DNA from: a virus
Length of the DNA stretch: 64,000 nucleotides
Virus record (IMG/VR): IMGVR_UViG_3300027985_001685
Coordinates: 1 to 64,000 of that record
Direction: 5' to 3' (one strand)
Part shown: piece after piece, positions 7,754-18,101 of the stretch
Position numbering within the stretch: position 1 is the stretch's first letter
Layout: every line of letters starts with the position of its first letter
The notes under the pieces: generated by a model
The model's database searches: none
What the model was told of the DNA's origin: nothing
The model's input: only the letters and a program-made list of their open reading frames with translations
Made by a program: the position numbers and the translations under genes

Positions 7754-9838
7754 TTATTTTCCTAGTCTAACGATGTACTCTTTAAGGACTGGTGATACAC
7801 TCGCATTCTTAGATGTTAATTTCGCTTTAACAATAAAAGACTTAGCTCTTTCTCCCTCTTCTGTCTTAGATATTATAGCGAACTTTTCATTAGTCAGCAA
7901 ACCTTGATTGCGTCTAACACGTACACAAAATCTCCAAAAACCATCAAGATCTTTGCTTATTGCATATATTTGTTCAGCGTCTTTTTCTTCTAAAGTTGAA
8001 AGCTTGTTTAAATTCGACCTTGTAATAGTCTGCTCCCAATATGGAAGCCGATTTCTATAAACTGAATTTGGATCAATTCTATCTATCAATGCTACACCAT
8101 AATATTCAACTGATGTATCTTCGTCTTTAAGCTGACTACCAACTCCCTCAATAAGATATTTATGATTATATGGATACCTTTGGTCCATTATTACTGTCTC
8201 ACCCTTATAGTTGTCTACTGTAATTTCTTGCCAGTTATCCCTATGGGTTGAAAATTTATGAAACCCTTTAGTTAATGTAACTTCTCCAGCAACCTTAGCT
8301 CCGTCTAAAACAGCTTCTGTTTCTCCAAAATCTATTTCAACTCCGGCCTCAATATCGATATAGAAGTTGCAGCTATATGTATTTTCTTCAAGTTTCCATC
8401 CAGTATCAATATCATTTATTTTAACTATAGAACTATTATCTCCTAAGTTTCTAGCAAGAATATATTTTTCTGATGCGATTTCTGATTCGGACATCCAGTC
8501 TAAAGCAAGAATGTTTAGCTCCTTCTTTAGAAAGTTGATACTTTCAGATGGAAGTATCCCTGAATTGAACCCAAAATATGACTCATTCCTGACAAAAGAT
8601 ACAGATTTTTGATATGTACCGGTTGGATCGTTTATAGGGTCAATAGAAACAAAGTTTAAATCTTCTAAAGTTATATTCCCTTCATTATACTCAGTAAGTT
8701 CATTTTCTGTTAAGCCAGCAATCTCATACTCAATACCAGTCTCGTCTGGAATATAGTGACAGACTTTTAAACTAGCCGTAGAGTACTCCCCTTCATTTTC
8801 TGGAATTAGTGGAGAGGATACATATACTGCTTCAGATTTATTGTTTACTGTTTTTAAGGAGATCGAATAAAAAGCGATCCCTGTAATACTAAAGTCATAA
8901 TAGTAATTTCCATTTACAACTCTATCGCTAGACTCTTTTATTAATACAACTCTCCAATATGGAGCTATAACTTCACTAAAATTATAGTTAAATGTTCCTG
9001 ATAATCTTCCAGAGTAAACACCAGATGGATAAAGCCAATTCACCCCATCATTAGAATACTGAATTTCAGCTGTAACAATCTTGCCTATGTTTCCAGAATT
9101 AGAACGAATTGTTATCTTTGAGACGGGCTTTGTTGTGTCTGGCCTTACTTGAACAAAAACCTTCACTATTTTTTGTGTTTTATATGAAATGGAATATAGC
9201 CATGATAGATTTTGTTCATTCAAAATACTGTATATGTCTGATCCACTGGCCTCTACTTCTGACGTCATTGAGCTTCTGTCTTCAGCACTATATGTAACTG
9301 TTGAATTATTTTTTGATAGAGGAATTCTATTTTGAGACTCAAAAGGAAGTGTAACAGAGCTACTTTTTAAATCATGAAATACTTCACTTGCAGAATCAAT
9401 CAGATCGTTTTTACTAAAATTTTCTTGAATAAAATCAGAGTATCCTTCTATATCTTTGGCTGTATTTAATAAAGCCCCAACTTTTGTTTCAAGCTTTTCT
9501 ATTTCTTTTTGAAAACCAAGCAGGGTGCTGTAAGAATAACTATAGTTAGATGTATAGTCTTCTCCGCTTTGTTTAGCTTCATTGTATCCTACGGTCAAGT
9601 CATTTGTAATAGCAGTATAGAGGTTGTTAAAATATTTAACAGAACTTTTTGATTCAGGAGCAACACTAAAAACAAACTCATTTGTTGAGGGTCGATCTAA
9701 TGTTTCATTTTGTAATGACTTAGAGATCGCATCTATTCCATCCTCAATATCAGCAGGAGTAGGAGAAATTCCATCCATTAGGTATTCAACCAGAACCCTT
9801 TCTTTTAGTACTTCATAATAAGTTTCAGCAATTGTCAT
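7754..9838 (-). CDS. Coiled-coil/discoidin-like tail protein, paralogue 3
   Basis: The 694-residue protein has a helical N-terminal part (about 1-150) followed by an F5/8 type C (discoidin)-like beta-sandwich around residues 200-325. Supporting elements are a hydrophobic strand ending V-S-K-I-T-I-R-S-N, an IQYSNDGVNW strand-turn that is very characteristic of this fold, a PYWRVVL strand and a closing F-S-I-T-G-I-A-F-Y-S. The same architecture occurs in the two preceding large genes, so three tandem genes appear to derive from duplication. Discoidin folds often bind glycans, so a role in surface contact is possible. An AGGTGAG site precedes the ATG. The placement as peripheral baseplate or fibre-network protein is inferred from context. 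Confidence 0.75.
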   Translation of the reverse strand: MTIAETYYEVLKERVLVEYLMDGISPTPADIEDGIDAISKSLQNETLDRPSTNEFVFSVAPESKSSVKYFNNLYTAITNDLTVGYNEAKQSGEDYTSNYSYSYSTLLGFQKEIEKLETKVGALLNTAKDIEGYSDFIQENFSKNDLIDSASEVFHDLKSSSVTLPFESQNRIPLSKNNSTVTYSAEDRSSMTSEVEASGSDIYSILNEQNLSWLYSISYKTQKIVKVFVQVRPDTTKPVSKITIRSNSGNIGKIVTAEIQYSNDGVNWLYPSGVYSGRLSGTFNYNFSEVIAPYWRVVLIKESSDRVVNGNYYYDFSITGIAFYSISLKTVNNKSEAVYVSSPLIPENEGEYSTASLKVCHYIPDETGIEYEIAGLTENELTEYNEGNITLEDLNFVSIDPINDPTGTYQKSVSFVRNESYFGFNSGILPSESINFLKKELNILALDWMSESEIASEKYILARNLGDNSSIVKINDIDTGWKLEENTYSCNFYIDIEAGVEIDFGETEAVLDGAKVAGEVTLTKGFHKFSTHRDNWQEITVDNYKGETVIMDQRYPYNHKYLIEGVGSQLKDEDTSVEYYGVALIDRIDPNSVYRNRLPYWEQTITRSNLNKLSTLEEKDAEQIYAISKDLDGFWRFCVRVRRNQGLLTNEKFAIISKTEEGERAKSFIVKAKLTSKNASVSPVLKEYIVRLGK

Positions 9839-9845
9839 TTCTCAC

Positions 9846-12572
9846 CTACAGCATACTGGATGTAATAATAGATAATGTATATCCATCTATTACTGGAGTA
9901 TAATATGGTTCAAGTTCCATATCATTTTCTTCTACCTCTAGAATATACTCATAATCTATTTTTAGTAAAGGTCTAGTTTCGGTTTTTTCTAGTGATTGAA
10001 AGAAGTTAGATAGAACCTTTTCTGGAGAAAATTTTACTATATTATTACTTAGAGAATAAGATGCCTCTGGAATTTTAGAGCAAACATTGTAACTACATAC
10101 AAAATTTGTATACCTGTATTGAATATATACTGACTCTGATATACTTGAAGTAATGTATATTCGACCATTTACATAATCAACACTGTATAAACCTGTAGGG
10201 TACTCAGCCCTTAAATCCTTTGTAAACTCAGAAGAACCATTTACATAGGCTATTTCTTTTGAAAAAAGATTGGAGTTATTTAAAAACCTTATACTTTTCT
10301 TCTCTATATAGTTGTTTGGAAGCTCTCCATATAGCCCATCAAAGGTAATGTTGCATGAACTCTCTTCTGTAACATAGTCCTCACTATTAATTTTAATTAT
10401 ATTTCCATCAACTGTTAGGGGAGAGATCTCCACTCTATCTTGATATGTTACATTGATAGTAGTATCGACACTACTTAAGGTTTGAGAATAGGTATAGAGA
10501 TAACCATTTTCTTTGTCTATTGAGTAGTCACCTTCTTGGATTAGCTCTTCATTTCCATTGTAGAAAAACATTTCTCTAGCGAGTGTTCCAGTTTCTGTAA
10601 TTTCTACTATAGATGATATTTCTTTCTGCTCTAGTCGATGGACTCTGGCATTCTTGCCAAGAATTACATCTATATTTTTCTCTTCATTTTTGATTCTATA
10701 TAAAGAGATATTTGATTTAATACTATCTGAGTCAAATCTTAAAGAGGTAGATATAGAGCTAGAGTTTTCAAACAATAATTTTTCTCTTGGGTTCTTTATT
10801 GAAATATTCCCATATGGCTTCTTTCCGTTTATATCGTTGCCAAAGTAGATAATATTGTTAATATAATCATACTCATAATGCTTATTACTAGAACTTGAAG
10901 AGGATAGGTCTTCTACCCTAGTCCATAGTTCTCCAGAAACAAATACTGATTCTGTCCCACGAATAAAACATTCACTATAAAAAGGGATGATTGGAAGTTT
11001 ATGATAATATCTTGATTCTGCTGCCTCAAGTTCATTTACTCCAATTATATACCCATCACCTTTTCCTACTGAACCAAAAGAAGTATTATAAACTTTTACC
11101 GATCCAGCAACAGGTGTTTCTTCTAATGTAATAGAGTCACTTGTCGGAGAATATGTTTTAAGTTCAGTCTTTTTTGTTCTTATGTTTGCATTAGAGATCT
11201 GAGTGTTGTTATTAAATTTCTCTCTTGTTAAAACAATTTTTGTTCTAATTCCAGATACTGGTGTATCAGTCTTAATTGAACTGTCTTCTGTATCAACATT
11301 TAAGTTTAATATTTCTGGGGATGAGCTAGAGGTAGATGACAGGTCTGAAATCTCGTTCCAGTTACTCCCATTATCTGGAGATATAGAAGTTTCAACTGTT
11401 GTATTAACTCCATTGTTTCTAGAATAGACTTTTAATCCAACCTTTTTTACTTCATCTCCAGGAAGATAGTTGGTGGAGATAGTCTCTCCTTTCTCTTTAT
11501 AAGCCTCTGATGTTATAGTGATTTCTCTCAAACCAATGGCCTTTCTATTTCTCTGACCCAATGGAGTTGTAATGATATATGAGTCTTTTTGTTGAAAGAC
11601 TATATAGAGATATCTTCCTCTTCGTGGTACAAATCTAAGTGTTCTTTTTTCAGAGCCACCTGAATCACTTGGTGAAAGTTTTAGTGAACTATTCTCTGTG
11701 AGTTCTGGGAGTATCGAATCAAAAACCTTTCCATCGATAGATGAGTCAATTCTTGTAATTTCTGCATATTTCTTAGATAAGAAGGTTGTAGTAGCAATAT
11801 CGATTTTATTAAAAATACTTGTTGTTCCTAGGTCAATTTTAAGTTCTAGGATCAGTGGAGTAGACGATGGTTTTGCTGAAACTGCCTCATACTCAAACCA
11901 GGTGTCAAAACTTGAATCATATATTGCCTCTAAATTAGGCTGAGAGACACTGCCAATCTCATCATTATTTCCTCTGTAGCCATTTGATAAATCGCCAATA
12001 GAAATAGAACTGATTTCAACCTGCTTTGTTTTTGTCTTATCAACTGGAAGAAAAAGTTCTCCACTAGAAGTATCTACAGAACATAAAGACTCAGTATACA
12101 TCTCTGAGTCAGACTCTACATTATCCAAAGAAGCATAATCCTCATTATAGTATAGTGCCTTCATTGATTCTTCTGCATATATCTTATAGTCGGCCATTTG
12201 AGACCTAACTCTTTTAAGTTTACTTCGCATTGACTCACTGAGATTAACTATATTGTTATATCCATTAGTTAGGTTGCTAGACAAATCTTGAATCTCTTTA
12301 TATAGAATCTTTATATCTTTATGTATTACCCTAAAGAAATCATTTATCTTTTTAAAATTTGGAGTGTCGGTAGCTCTTAGTTCTGGAGTTTTAAATAGTG
12401 GTTCATAAAGTGTTTTTATAAAATCCCTAGAGACTCTGTGGTATTCGGCAAGAATTCTTTCTTTTTCTGACATATTTTCTTCAGAAATATTTTCCACCAT
12501 ACTTTCTAATAAAACAGATATTTTATTATCTAATAGATTTGAAAAGTTAACAGACGTTGATTTATCTGACAT
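9846..12572 (-). CDS. Coiled-coil/discoidin-like tail protein, paralogue 2
   Basis: The protein has 908 residues with an AAGGA site before the ATG. Residues about 10-150 are helical and charged, predicting coiled coil. A beta-sandwich similar to F5/8C follows at about 220-350: strands around LILELKIDLG, IFNKIDIAT, and RYLYIVFQQKDSY, closing with GLREITITSE. Later domains include VKKVGLKVYSRN with SPDNGSNWNEIS, again a discoidin- or BNR-like strand-turn, and several phage baseplate-type beta segments. The order of elements parallels the 638-residue gene upstream and the 694-residue gene downstream. No catalytic motif is seen. It is probably an elongated peripheral baseplate protein. Confidence 0.75.
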   Translation of the reverse strand: MSDKSTSVNFSNLLDNKISVLLESMVENISEENMSEKERILAEYHRVSRDFIKTLYEPLFKTPELRATDTPNFKKINDFFRVIHKDIKILYKEIQDLSSNLTNGYNNIVNLSESMRSKLKRVRSQMADYKIYAEESMKALYYNEDYASLDNVESDSEMYTESLCSVDTSSGELFLPVDKTKTKQVEISSISIGDLSNGYRGNNDEIGSVSQPNLEAIYDSSFDTWFEYEAVSAKPSSTPLILELKIDLGTTSIFNKIDIATTTFLSKKYAEITRIDSSIDGKVFDSILPELTENSSLKLSPSDSGGSEKRTLRFVPRRGRYLYIVFQQKDSYIITTPLGQRNRKAIGLREITITSEAYKEKGETISTNYLPGDEVKKVGLKVYSRNNGVNTTVETSISPDNGSNWNEISDLSSTSSSSPEILNLNVDTEDSSIKTDTPVSGIRTKIVLTREKFNNNTQISNANIRTKKTELKTYSPTSDSITLEETPVAGSVKVYNTSFGSVGKGDGYIIGVNELEAAESRYYHKLPIIPFYSECFIRGTESVFVSGELWTRVEDLSSSSSSNKHYEYDYINNIIYFGNDINGKKPYGNISIKNPREKLLFENSSSISTSLRFDSDSIKSNISLYRIKNEEKNIDVILGKNARVHRLEQKEISSIVEITETGTLAREMFFYNGNEELIQEGDYSIDKENGYLYTYSQTLSSVDTTINVTYQDRVEISPLTVDGNIIKINSEDYVTEESSCNITFDGLYGELPNNYIEKKSIRFLNNSNLFSKEIAYVNGSSEFTKDLRAEYPTGLYSVDYVNGRIYITSSISESVYIQYRYTNFVCSYNVCSKIPEASYSLSNNIVKFSPEKVLSNFFQSLEKTETRPLLKIDYEYILEVEENDMELEPYYTPVIDGYTLSIITSSML

Positions 12573-12581
12573 ATTTTATCC

Positions 12582-14498
12582 TTAGTTGCTACTCGATGTC
12601 ATAAGTCGAAAACGAGATAAAACTTGTGTTTTTACAATATTATCTGTATTTGTTCTAAAAGTCACCTTTAAAAAAATAGTTGACCTGTCTATCTCTTCGC
12701 CTAGATAAGTGTTAGCGAACTCCACAACCATATCTGAGCTATAGGATTCGACACTAGTTAGCTGATGAAGCTTATCTGTTTCAGAAATAAAGCGTGGTGT
12801 ATAAGACGCATAGTATCTCCCAGTCTTTAAGAGGTCTGTATTATGCAGAATCTTTATTCTTGTACTTTCATTATTTAAAACTGTCTCATCTGTGAGATCA
12901 GACTGCTCTAATCTGTCCTCAAAAACCCAATCTAATCCCCTCTCTAACATTAAGCCATTACGATATAAAGAAATCTCTGACCCATCTCCAGACGTGGTGT
13001 GACCAATAAATCGTAGCGATTTTACATCATTTTGCTTTTTAAAGTAGAGTGGTTCTGAATCAATAGATGTTAAACCTAAAGGAAGAATTGGAATAGATGA
13101 GCGCCTTAATCTTACTCCGCTTTCATTATAGTCACTCTTGTATAAGGTATATTCAATTGAACCATATGGATACTCAAGACTAGAGTCATCGGCCTTTGGT
13201 ATGTAGTCCTCTACATCTAATGCAAATGACTTTAACCCATTAATAGAAACTTTTTCACTAATAAAGTATCCTTCATCATTATACTCTGACAATCCAGCCT
13301 CTACATAATTTATACCAAATGAATACTTATAATATGTTTTATAAACTGAGTCTGCTTTCTGTGTTGTAGAAATTATCTTTATTGTATCTGGGTCAACAAC
13401 ATTTGCCTCAATGTGGTCTGAAAAGATAGATGAATCAGTTGTTTGAACACCTCTTTTAAGGTCGTCAAAAGACACCTTATTTAATGATATATCATGGTCA
13501 TAAACACCATATGAGTCCTGCTCTAAATACAGATAAAGACCGCTTGTAATCACAGTACTAAAAGAAGACTCTATTGTTTCAGATAAAGTTTCACCAATAA
13601 CTCCATCTAGATCTAATGAGACTTTTTCTCCATTTATATCTATATATTTTATATCTAAAACCTTAAATGGAACTTCAGAAGCTGGAGATATTTTAAAATA
13701 GTTAATTCTTTTTTTATCACCAAAGTCTAACCTTAATGTTAGTTTGCAGTTCTCATTAAGTGTTTTTGCTTTTAGAATATTCCAATACCACGATTTTGTG
13801 CTATCGTTTAAGATGTCGCTAAGTGATATATCAGGAAGCTGAATAGATATGTCAGATCCAGTTGATTCAGATTGAACCACTATTGCCTCACTAAAAGTAG
13901 ACTTAACCCTATCCTTAAGTGGAAGAGTTGCTCTCTTTTCATCTGAATTTATAGATAATATATTTTCTTCATTTAAAAAAGTATTCTTCCTAGAATCATA
14001 TAAAGCATCGGCATAGTCTGAATCAAGTCTAGATAGACTATTGGTATTTGAGGAGAAATTATTAACGTAGATATTGTCAAAAATAGACTCTGGGTTTCCA
14101 ACGATAGAAAGAGAATCTAGTTGTTGTTTTGTATCATTAATTAGAAGTGACAGTTCTCCGATATATTTATCTTTGACAATTTTCTCTTGTGCTTTTATCT
14201 TATTCTCAATAGACTGAAGCTCTTCAAATAATACTTCAAGATCCATTCTAATTATCGAAACAATCTCAGTCATCTGCTCAGAAAAAGCAGTACCCTCTTT
14301 GTATAAATTAAAAAGAGGGGTAGACATAATAGGCTCAATACTCTCTTTATTTATATAAGATAATGCTGTTTTTAAAGAGGACTGGTATGCTGTCTTGCTC
14401 TCAAATCTATCATTTTGATACATTCGATTAAAATATTCTGTAATCTTGTTTGCCTGATTGTATAGCACAGTTGAAATATTTCCAGCTATTTCTGCCAT
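12582..14498 (-). CDS. Coiled-coil/discoidin-like tail protein, paralogue 1
   Basis: The protein has 638 residues. Its first ~130 residues form long helices (EELQSIENKIKAQEKIVKDK), then a low-complexity acidic linker, then a beta-sandwich at about 230-345 with KLTLRLDFGDKKRINYFKI, an Asp/Gly turn, YLYLEQDSYGVYDHDISL and a final Val-Ser-Phe strand. These strands match, in order, those of the next gene's domain, especially the L-Y-hydrophobic-x-x-x-Q-x-D-S-Y element. The rest is beta-rich with Tyr/Ser-rich strands. It starts 2 bases after the upstream stop. The evidence supports a structural tail protein; the specific site on the baseplate is unknown. Confidence 0.75.
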   Translation of the reverse strand: MAEIAGNISTVLYNQANKITEYFNRMYQNDRFESKTAYQSSLKTALSYINKESIEPIMSTPLFNLYKEGTAFSEQMTEIVSIIRMDLEVLFEELQSIENKIKAQEKIVKDKYIGELSLLINDTKQQLDSLSIVGNPESIFDNIYVNNFSSNTNSLSRLDSDYADALYDSRKNTFLNEENILSINSDEKRATLPLKDRVKSTFSEAIVVQSESTGSDISIQLPDISLSDILNDSTKSWYWNILKAKTLNENCKLTLRLDFGDKKRINYFKISPASEVPFKVLDIKYIDINGEKVSLDLDGVIGETLSETIESSFSTVITSGLYLYLEQDSYGVYDHDISLNKVSFDDLKRGVQTTDSSIFSDHIEANVVDPDTIKIISTTQKADSVYKTYYKYSFGINYVEAGLSEYNDEGYFISEKVSINGLKSFALDVEDYIPKADDSSLEYPYGSIEYTLYKSDYNESGVRLRRSSIPILPLGLTSIDSEPLYFKKQNDVKSLRFIGHTTSGDGSEISLYRNGLMLERGLDWVFEDRLEQSDLTDETVLNNESTRIKILHNTDLLKTGRYYASYTPRFISETDKLHQLTSVESYSSDMVVEFANTYLGEEIDRSTIFLKVTFRTNTDNIVKTQVLSRFRLMTSSSN

Positions 14499-14500
14499 AA

Positions 14501-15190
14501 TTAATTCTCACTTGAAATAAAAGTTAATCCTACATCTACAGAGAGATGCATGGCTCTAGATAGATAAGGTGGAGTTCTTACAAAGAGTGAAAACTCTGCT
14601 TCCTCTAACCTTCCAATAACACCGCCTTTATATATCAAAGGAATGGCGGTTGTCTTTCCAGTGCCAATACCAGATCTTATTGGTGTTTCTTTATAAATCT
14701 TTATCCTATAGTTTTCACCTTCAACACTTTCAGTAAAACCTTCACTTAATGTGTAGTATTGATTTTCTACGTCATATGATGATATTAAACGACTCTCTCC
14801 AGCCATTTCTCCAGACATAATCTCGATATAAGAATTAGTAAAAATATCTATCTTTTCTTCTCTTGTATAATCAAAGATTCTTAATGAATCATGGTAGTCA
14901 ATGGTTCCTGTTACCTCATAGCTTTGCACTACAAAAAGGCCATACACTCCATCGTATCTCTCTCCAAAAGAGATTATACTTTCATAGTCTTTTAAGGCTG
15001 TAGAGCTTCCTTCATAGCTTTTATATTTTGGCATTATATAAATACCACACCCTTGAATAGGAAGCTTAGATGTATGTTTTACTGAAAAAGTATGCAGGTC
15101 AGAGACTTCTGACTCCTTCATGCTTCCAAGGTTAACCCTACTGTCTGAGGTTATAATATCATTTTTGTATGACCATACTATACTTGTCAT
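14501..15190 (-). CDS. Beta-rich baseplate-associated protein, unknown family
   Basis: This 229-residue product starts in a 4-base ATGA overlap with the FnIII protein gene, so the two are translationally coupled. It is beta-rich, with an SGEMAGESRLISSYD segment followed by YYTLSEGF and YRIKIY. That strand order (Ser-Gly, Ala-Gly, an isoleucine strand, then an aromatic strand) also appears in the upstream FnIII protein (ILTGVNAGDKIKISNI) and is common in phage peripheral baseplate proteins. No catalytic motif or membrane segment is visible. Function within the baseplate is not known. Confidence 0.65.
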   Translation of the reverse strand: MTSIVWSYKNDIITSDSRVNLGSMKESEVSDLHTFSVKHTSKLPIQGCGIYIMPKYKSYEGSSTALKDYESIISFGERYDGVYGLFVVQSYEVTGTIDYHDSLRIFDYTREEKIDIFTNSYIEIMSGEMAGESRLISSYDVENQYYTLSEGFTESVEGENYRIKIYKETPIRSGIGTGKTTAIPLIYKGGVIGRLEEAEFSLFVRTPPYLSRAMHLSVDVGLTFISSEN

Positions 15191-17829
15191 AACCCATAAC
15201 TCCCTTCGCCATATTTGCTAATACCATAGGTTGCTTGTGATTGAACAACAGCATAGTTATAAGGAATTGCCCCAGCTACTCTAGAAGGAAGACTTTCAAT
15301 TCCTGAGTTGATTGCTGTAACCATAAAATAATATGTTTTATTGTTCTCTAGTCCTGTCACTATAACACTATCAAAAACCCCCGCTATTGTCTTGTATAGT
15401 TTAAGGTTATCTGCCGAAACCCCATAGTATATAGAGTAGGATGTTGCACCCACATCTTGCCAAAGCACTTCAACTTCACCATTTCCAGGATTAAGTTTAG
15501 TTATTTGTGTACTATTATCATAGTATTTAATTATAGGATAAGATCCACTCGCAGCATGTTTCTCAACAATTTCTCTAACTTGAGACCTAGTTAAGTTTCC
15601 ACCAACTTCTTGTAAAATACTTCTGGGTATATCAACAATAAATGCACATGCCCCAGGAAAAGCTTGTCCGTCCCAATTTCCAATATCCCAATACCATTGA
15701 ACTTGATCTTGAAGATTTAATGCCTCATTGGTTTTTGATTCATAAATTCCTCCCCCTCTAACTCTTATATCTTTCTTTGAGATATTAGATGGAAAAAGAG
15801 TTTTTACCGGATAAACATCGCCAAGGAGGAGGTAGTAGTGTGGCTCAGCCGTAAAAGTGTCCACAAAGCCACTGTAATTAAAGGTTGTATCCAGTCTTTC
15901 ATTATGATACTCATATCCATTTAGTTTAGAGTTTATTCTAAAGTTTACTCCCTCAACTATAGGGTATTCAAAATTATGCTCAGGAATGATGGAGTAGTAT
16001 GGTGAAGGAATTGTTTTTAATGATGTAGCTATCTGAGGATTATCTTCGACATATGTTGCAACAAGACCGTAGGTTTCTGAATAAATATTAAAGGCGTTAC
16101 AAATCTGACTTGCTGTAGAGACACCATTCTCTATATAGATGGTGTATACATTGTTATTGTACAAGACATATTCACTCCCAGCACTTGTGCCATGAGTGTA
16201 CTTAATTTCTTTCCCTGTATTTAAACCAATACTATCATCTCGATCTGTAAAAGTAACATCACCAACAGTAAGCGTGGATGGCGCAAGCGAAATGTTAGAG
16301 ATTTTTATTTTGTCTCCAGCATTAACGCCTGTCAAGATTTCTAACTCCCTTCCAACACAACTTTGTGGGATTACTGTATTTTCATCCCTTATCTCAGAAA
16401 TAGATCCGCTAGTCGCAGTTGACTCTAAGGTTACGAGAGTTGCATCTTCATTTGAGAAGGTAATATATCCTTTAGAGTCATACACTATGCTGTAGACTGT
16501 TTTATTTAAGCTCTCACCCTCTCTCTCTGGGACTATATATACTAAAACATTTTTGTCTAAGATGTCAGGGTTTATTGATGGGTTCATTTGAAGATCTATA
16601 AGCTGATAGTATCTTTCTTCATATCTAAATGTTACATATGGAGTAAGACCGCTATCAACATCTTCATTTAGTTGAATAAGTCCATCTTCATTACAAAAGC
16701 TATGAATCTTATCTTTCTCATAAAAAATATCAGTGATAACTCCTTGAGGAGTAATATAAGCTGAAGCATCTGGATCATCAGTAAAAGCAGAAATTACTTT
16801 ACCTCTGTTATTTTTGAGTATGATGTAAACATAGAATCCATTTGTACTAAGTGCAGCCAAAGGTGAAGGGGTCACTTTTATTAATCGATTACTAATCCTA
16901 TAAGCCTTCTTTTCTACAATGTATCGGTATGGAATAGATGGATTAAAAGACTGGCTATAATACTCTGGCACCGAATATAGGCACATTTCTGAACCACAAA
17001 TTTTGTAGAAACTTCCTGGGTAAATCCTCATATGCCAGTTGTCATCCGCTGAAGGATCGGCCGGTTTATCTATGTGGATTCGACTATCTCCAGAAGTCTT
17101 GATTGAAAATCTATGGTATCCCTCTATGCTTGTTGGGCTATATGCTCTTGAATCAAAATAAACTGTAACTGTAGACTCTCCAGAAAAAGATGTTTCTACA
17201 GAGTAGGTTCTTGTTTTTGACCCACTTTCAAACATTGACCTGGTATAAAAAGGGGATGAATTCAAAAGTACAGTTATCGTTTTTCCTGTCTCTTGTTCAG
17301 TATATCTAACATAATAAATTTCATACTCAGAGCTAATTATATTTGTTTTGCAAACAAGGTTTGTATATAAGCTATATGCTTCTTCGCCCAACACCTCTGT
17401 CTCATCAACATAAAGAAATAAATCTGAACTTATTCGGTTAAAATTACTGTCTAATATTTCTACACTAGATACTGGGACTGGCAAGCTATGTCTATAATAA
17501 AAGGGTATGACCAGTTCATCAGACGTTGTTTTAAAAATATCTGTGATTAAAAATGAAGACGTTTCAAAGACGGTTGATTGACTGTAGAATGTTTCTTCTT
17601 TATATGTTTTCGGGCTATTTTCACTCATAGAAAGAGTGTTATCAACTATCATCAGGTTATCTTGCGTGTTTATAGGTGGAGCATCCAGATAGGAGACACC
17701 TACACTTGCACCACTGAATGACTCTGAATACCTTATGTGGTTGATTTCATTACGAACACTAATTCTTGTATCAACCTCTGTCTTAACAGAAATATCTTTA
17801 AAATAAAAATCTATACCTATTTTTGACAT
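15187..17829 (-). CDS. Baseplate/tail protein with C-terminal FnIII domain and Tyr-Gly-rich tail
   Basis: The protein has 880 residues and is beta-rich throughout. Residues about 775-860 form a fibronectin type III domain, with VEVLWQ, YSIYYGVS, and a LENNKTYYFMVTAINSGIES stretch covering the diagnostic NxTYYFxVTA core. After it comes a short tail ending TYGISKYGEGSYGL, a Tyr-Gly repeat seen at the ends of some phage tail proteins. The start lies inside the end of the thioredoxin-like gene (13-base overlap), directly linking this gene to the radical-SAM cassette. That position makes it a candidate client of the cassette. FnIII domains in tails often act as sticky surface modules. Confidence 0.75.
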   Translation of the reverse strand: MSKIGIDFYFKDISVKTEVDTRISVRNEINHIRYSESFSGASVGVSYLDAPPINTQDNLMIVDNTLSMSENSPKTYKEETFYSQSTVFETSSFLITDIFKTTSDELVIPFYYRHSLPVPVSSVEILDSNFNRISSDLFLYVDETEVLGEEAYSLYTNLVCKTNIISSEYEIYYVRYTEQETGKTITVLLNSSPFYTRSMFESGSKTRTYSVETSFSGESTVTVYFDSRAYSPTSIEGYHRFSIKTSGDSRIHIDKPADPSADDNWHMRIYPGSFYKICGSEMCLYSVPEYYSQSFNPSIPYRYIVEKKAYRISNRLIKVTPSPLAALSTNGFYVYIILKNNRGKVISAFTDDPDASAYITPQGVITDIFYEKDKIHSFCNEDGLIQLNEDVDSGLTPYVTFRYEERYYQLIDLQMNPSINPDILDKNVLVYIVPEREGESLNKTVYSIVYDSKGYITFSNEDATLVTLESTATSGSISEIRDENTVIPQSCVGRELEILTGVNAGDKIKISNISLAPSTLTVGDVTFTDRDDSIGLNTGKEIKYTHGTSAGSEYVLYNNNVYTIYIENGVSTASQICNAFNIYSETYGLVATYVEDNPQIATSLKTIPSPYYSIIPEHNFEYPIVEGVNFRINSKLNGYEYHNERLDTTFNYSGFVDTFTAEPHYYLLLGDVYPVKTLFPSNISKKDIRVRGGGIYESKTNEALNLQDQVQWYWDIGNWDGQAFPGACAFIVDIPRSILQEVGGNLTRSQVREIVEKHAASGSYPIIKYYDNSTQITKLNPGNGEVEVLWQDVGATSYSIYYGVSADNLKLYKTIAGVFDSVIVTGLENNKTYYFMVTAINSGIESLPSRVAGAIPYNYAVVQSQATYGISKYGEGSYGL

Positions 17830-18101
17830 ATCTTATCTAACTCCGAAACTATCTGACTAAACCCTTCAAGGCATACTTCTTTTTCAGTATCACAATAGGT
17901 TGGAAGATGATTTATCGGCAACCCATCTTCATCTGTTCCAACTATTTCATTTTCCGCATTTTTTATTATAAACTGATTCATGCTTCTATCAAATTCTACA
18001 TGAAGGAAATGTATTTGACTAGCATCAAAACCATTATCAGAGATAGTCTTCAGTAATTTTTTACAAGATTTACAGTCTTTTGACAGGAAAAGTAGTTTCA
18101 T
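17817..18101 (-). CDS. Thioredoxin/glutaredoxin-like protein
   Basis: This 94-residue protein opens with a beta strand (MKLLFLSK) leading into a CKSC redox motif at residues 10-13, the normal position in small thioredoxin-fold proteins. A second strand (HFLHVEF) follows, and an HLPT segment at residues 65-68 supplies the expected cis-proline (P67). Two further Cys (70 and 77) lie just after it. The gene starts inside the end of the radical-SAM gene (32-base overlap) and ends inside the start of the FnIII gene. It could donate electrons to, or keep reduced, the iron-sulphur enzyme or its substrate; that partnership is inferred from the overlap. An independent disulphide role in virion assembly is an alternative. 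Confidence 0.75.
   Translation of the reverse strand: MKLLFLSKDCKSCKKLLKTISDNGFDASQIHFLHVEFDRSMNQFIIKNAENEIVGTDEDGLPINHLPTYCDTEKEVCLEGFSQIVSELDKICQK

Noticed and set aside
15250-15330. An S-x-P-x-R sequence (SLPSR) in the FnIII protein, a possible formylglycine-generating (anSME) target
   Set aside because: It lies at the normal end of the FnIII domain, where a Glu-Ser-x-Pro-Ser pattern is usual, so it is most simply part of the fold; no sulphatase-like domain accompanies it.
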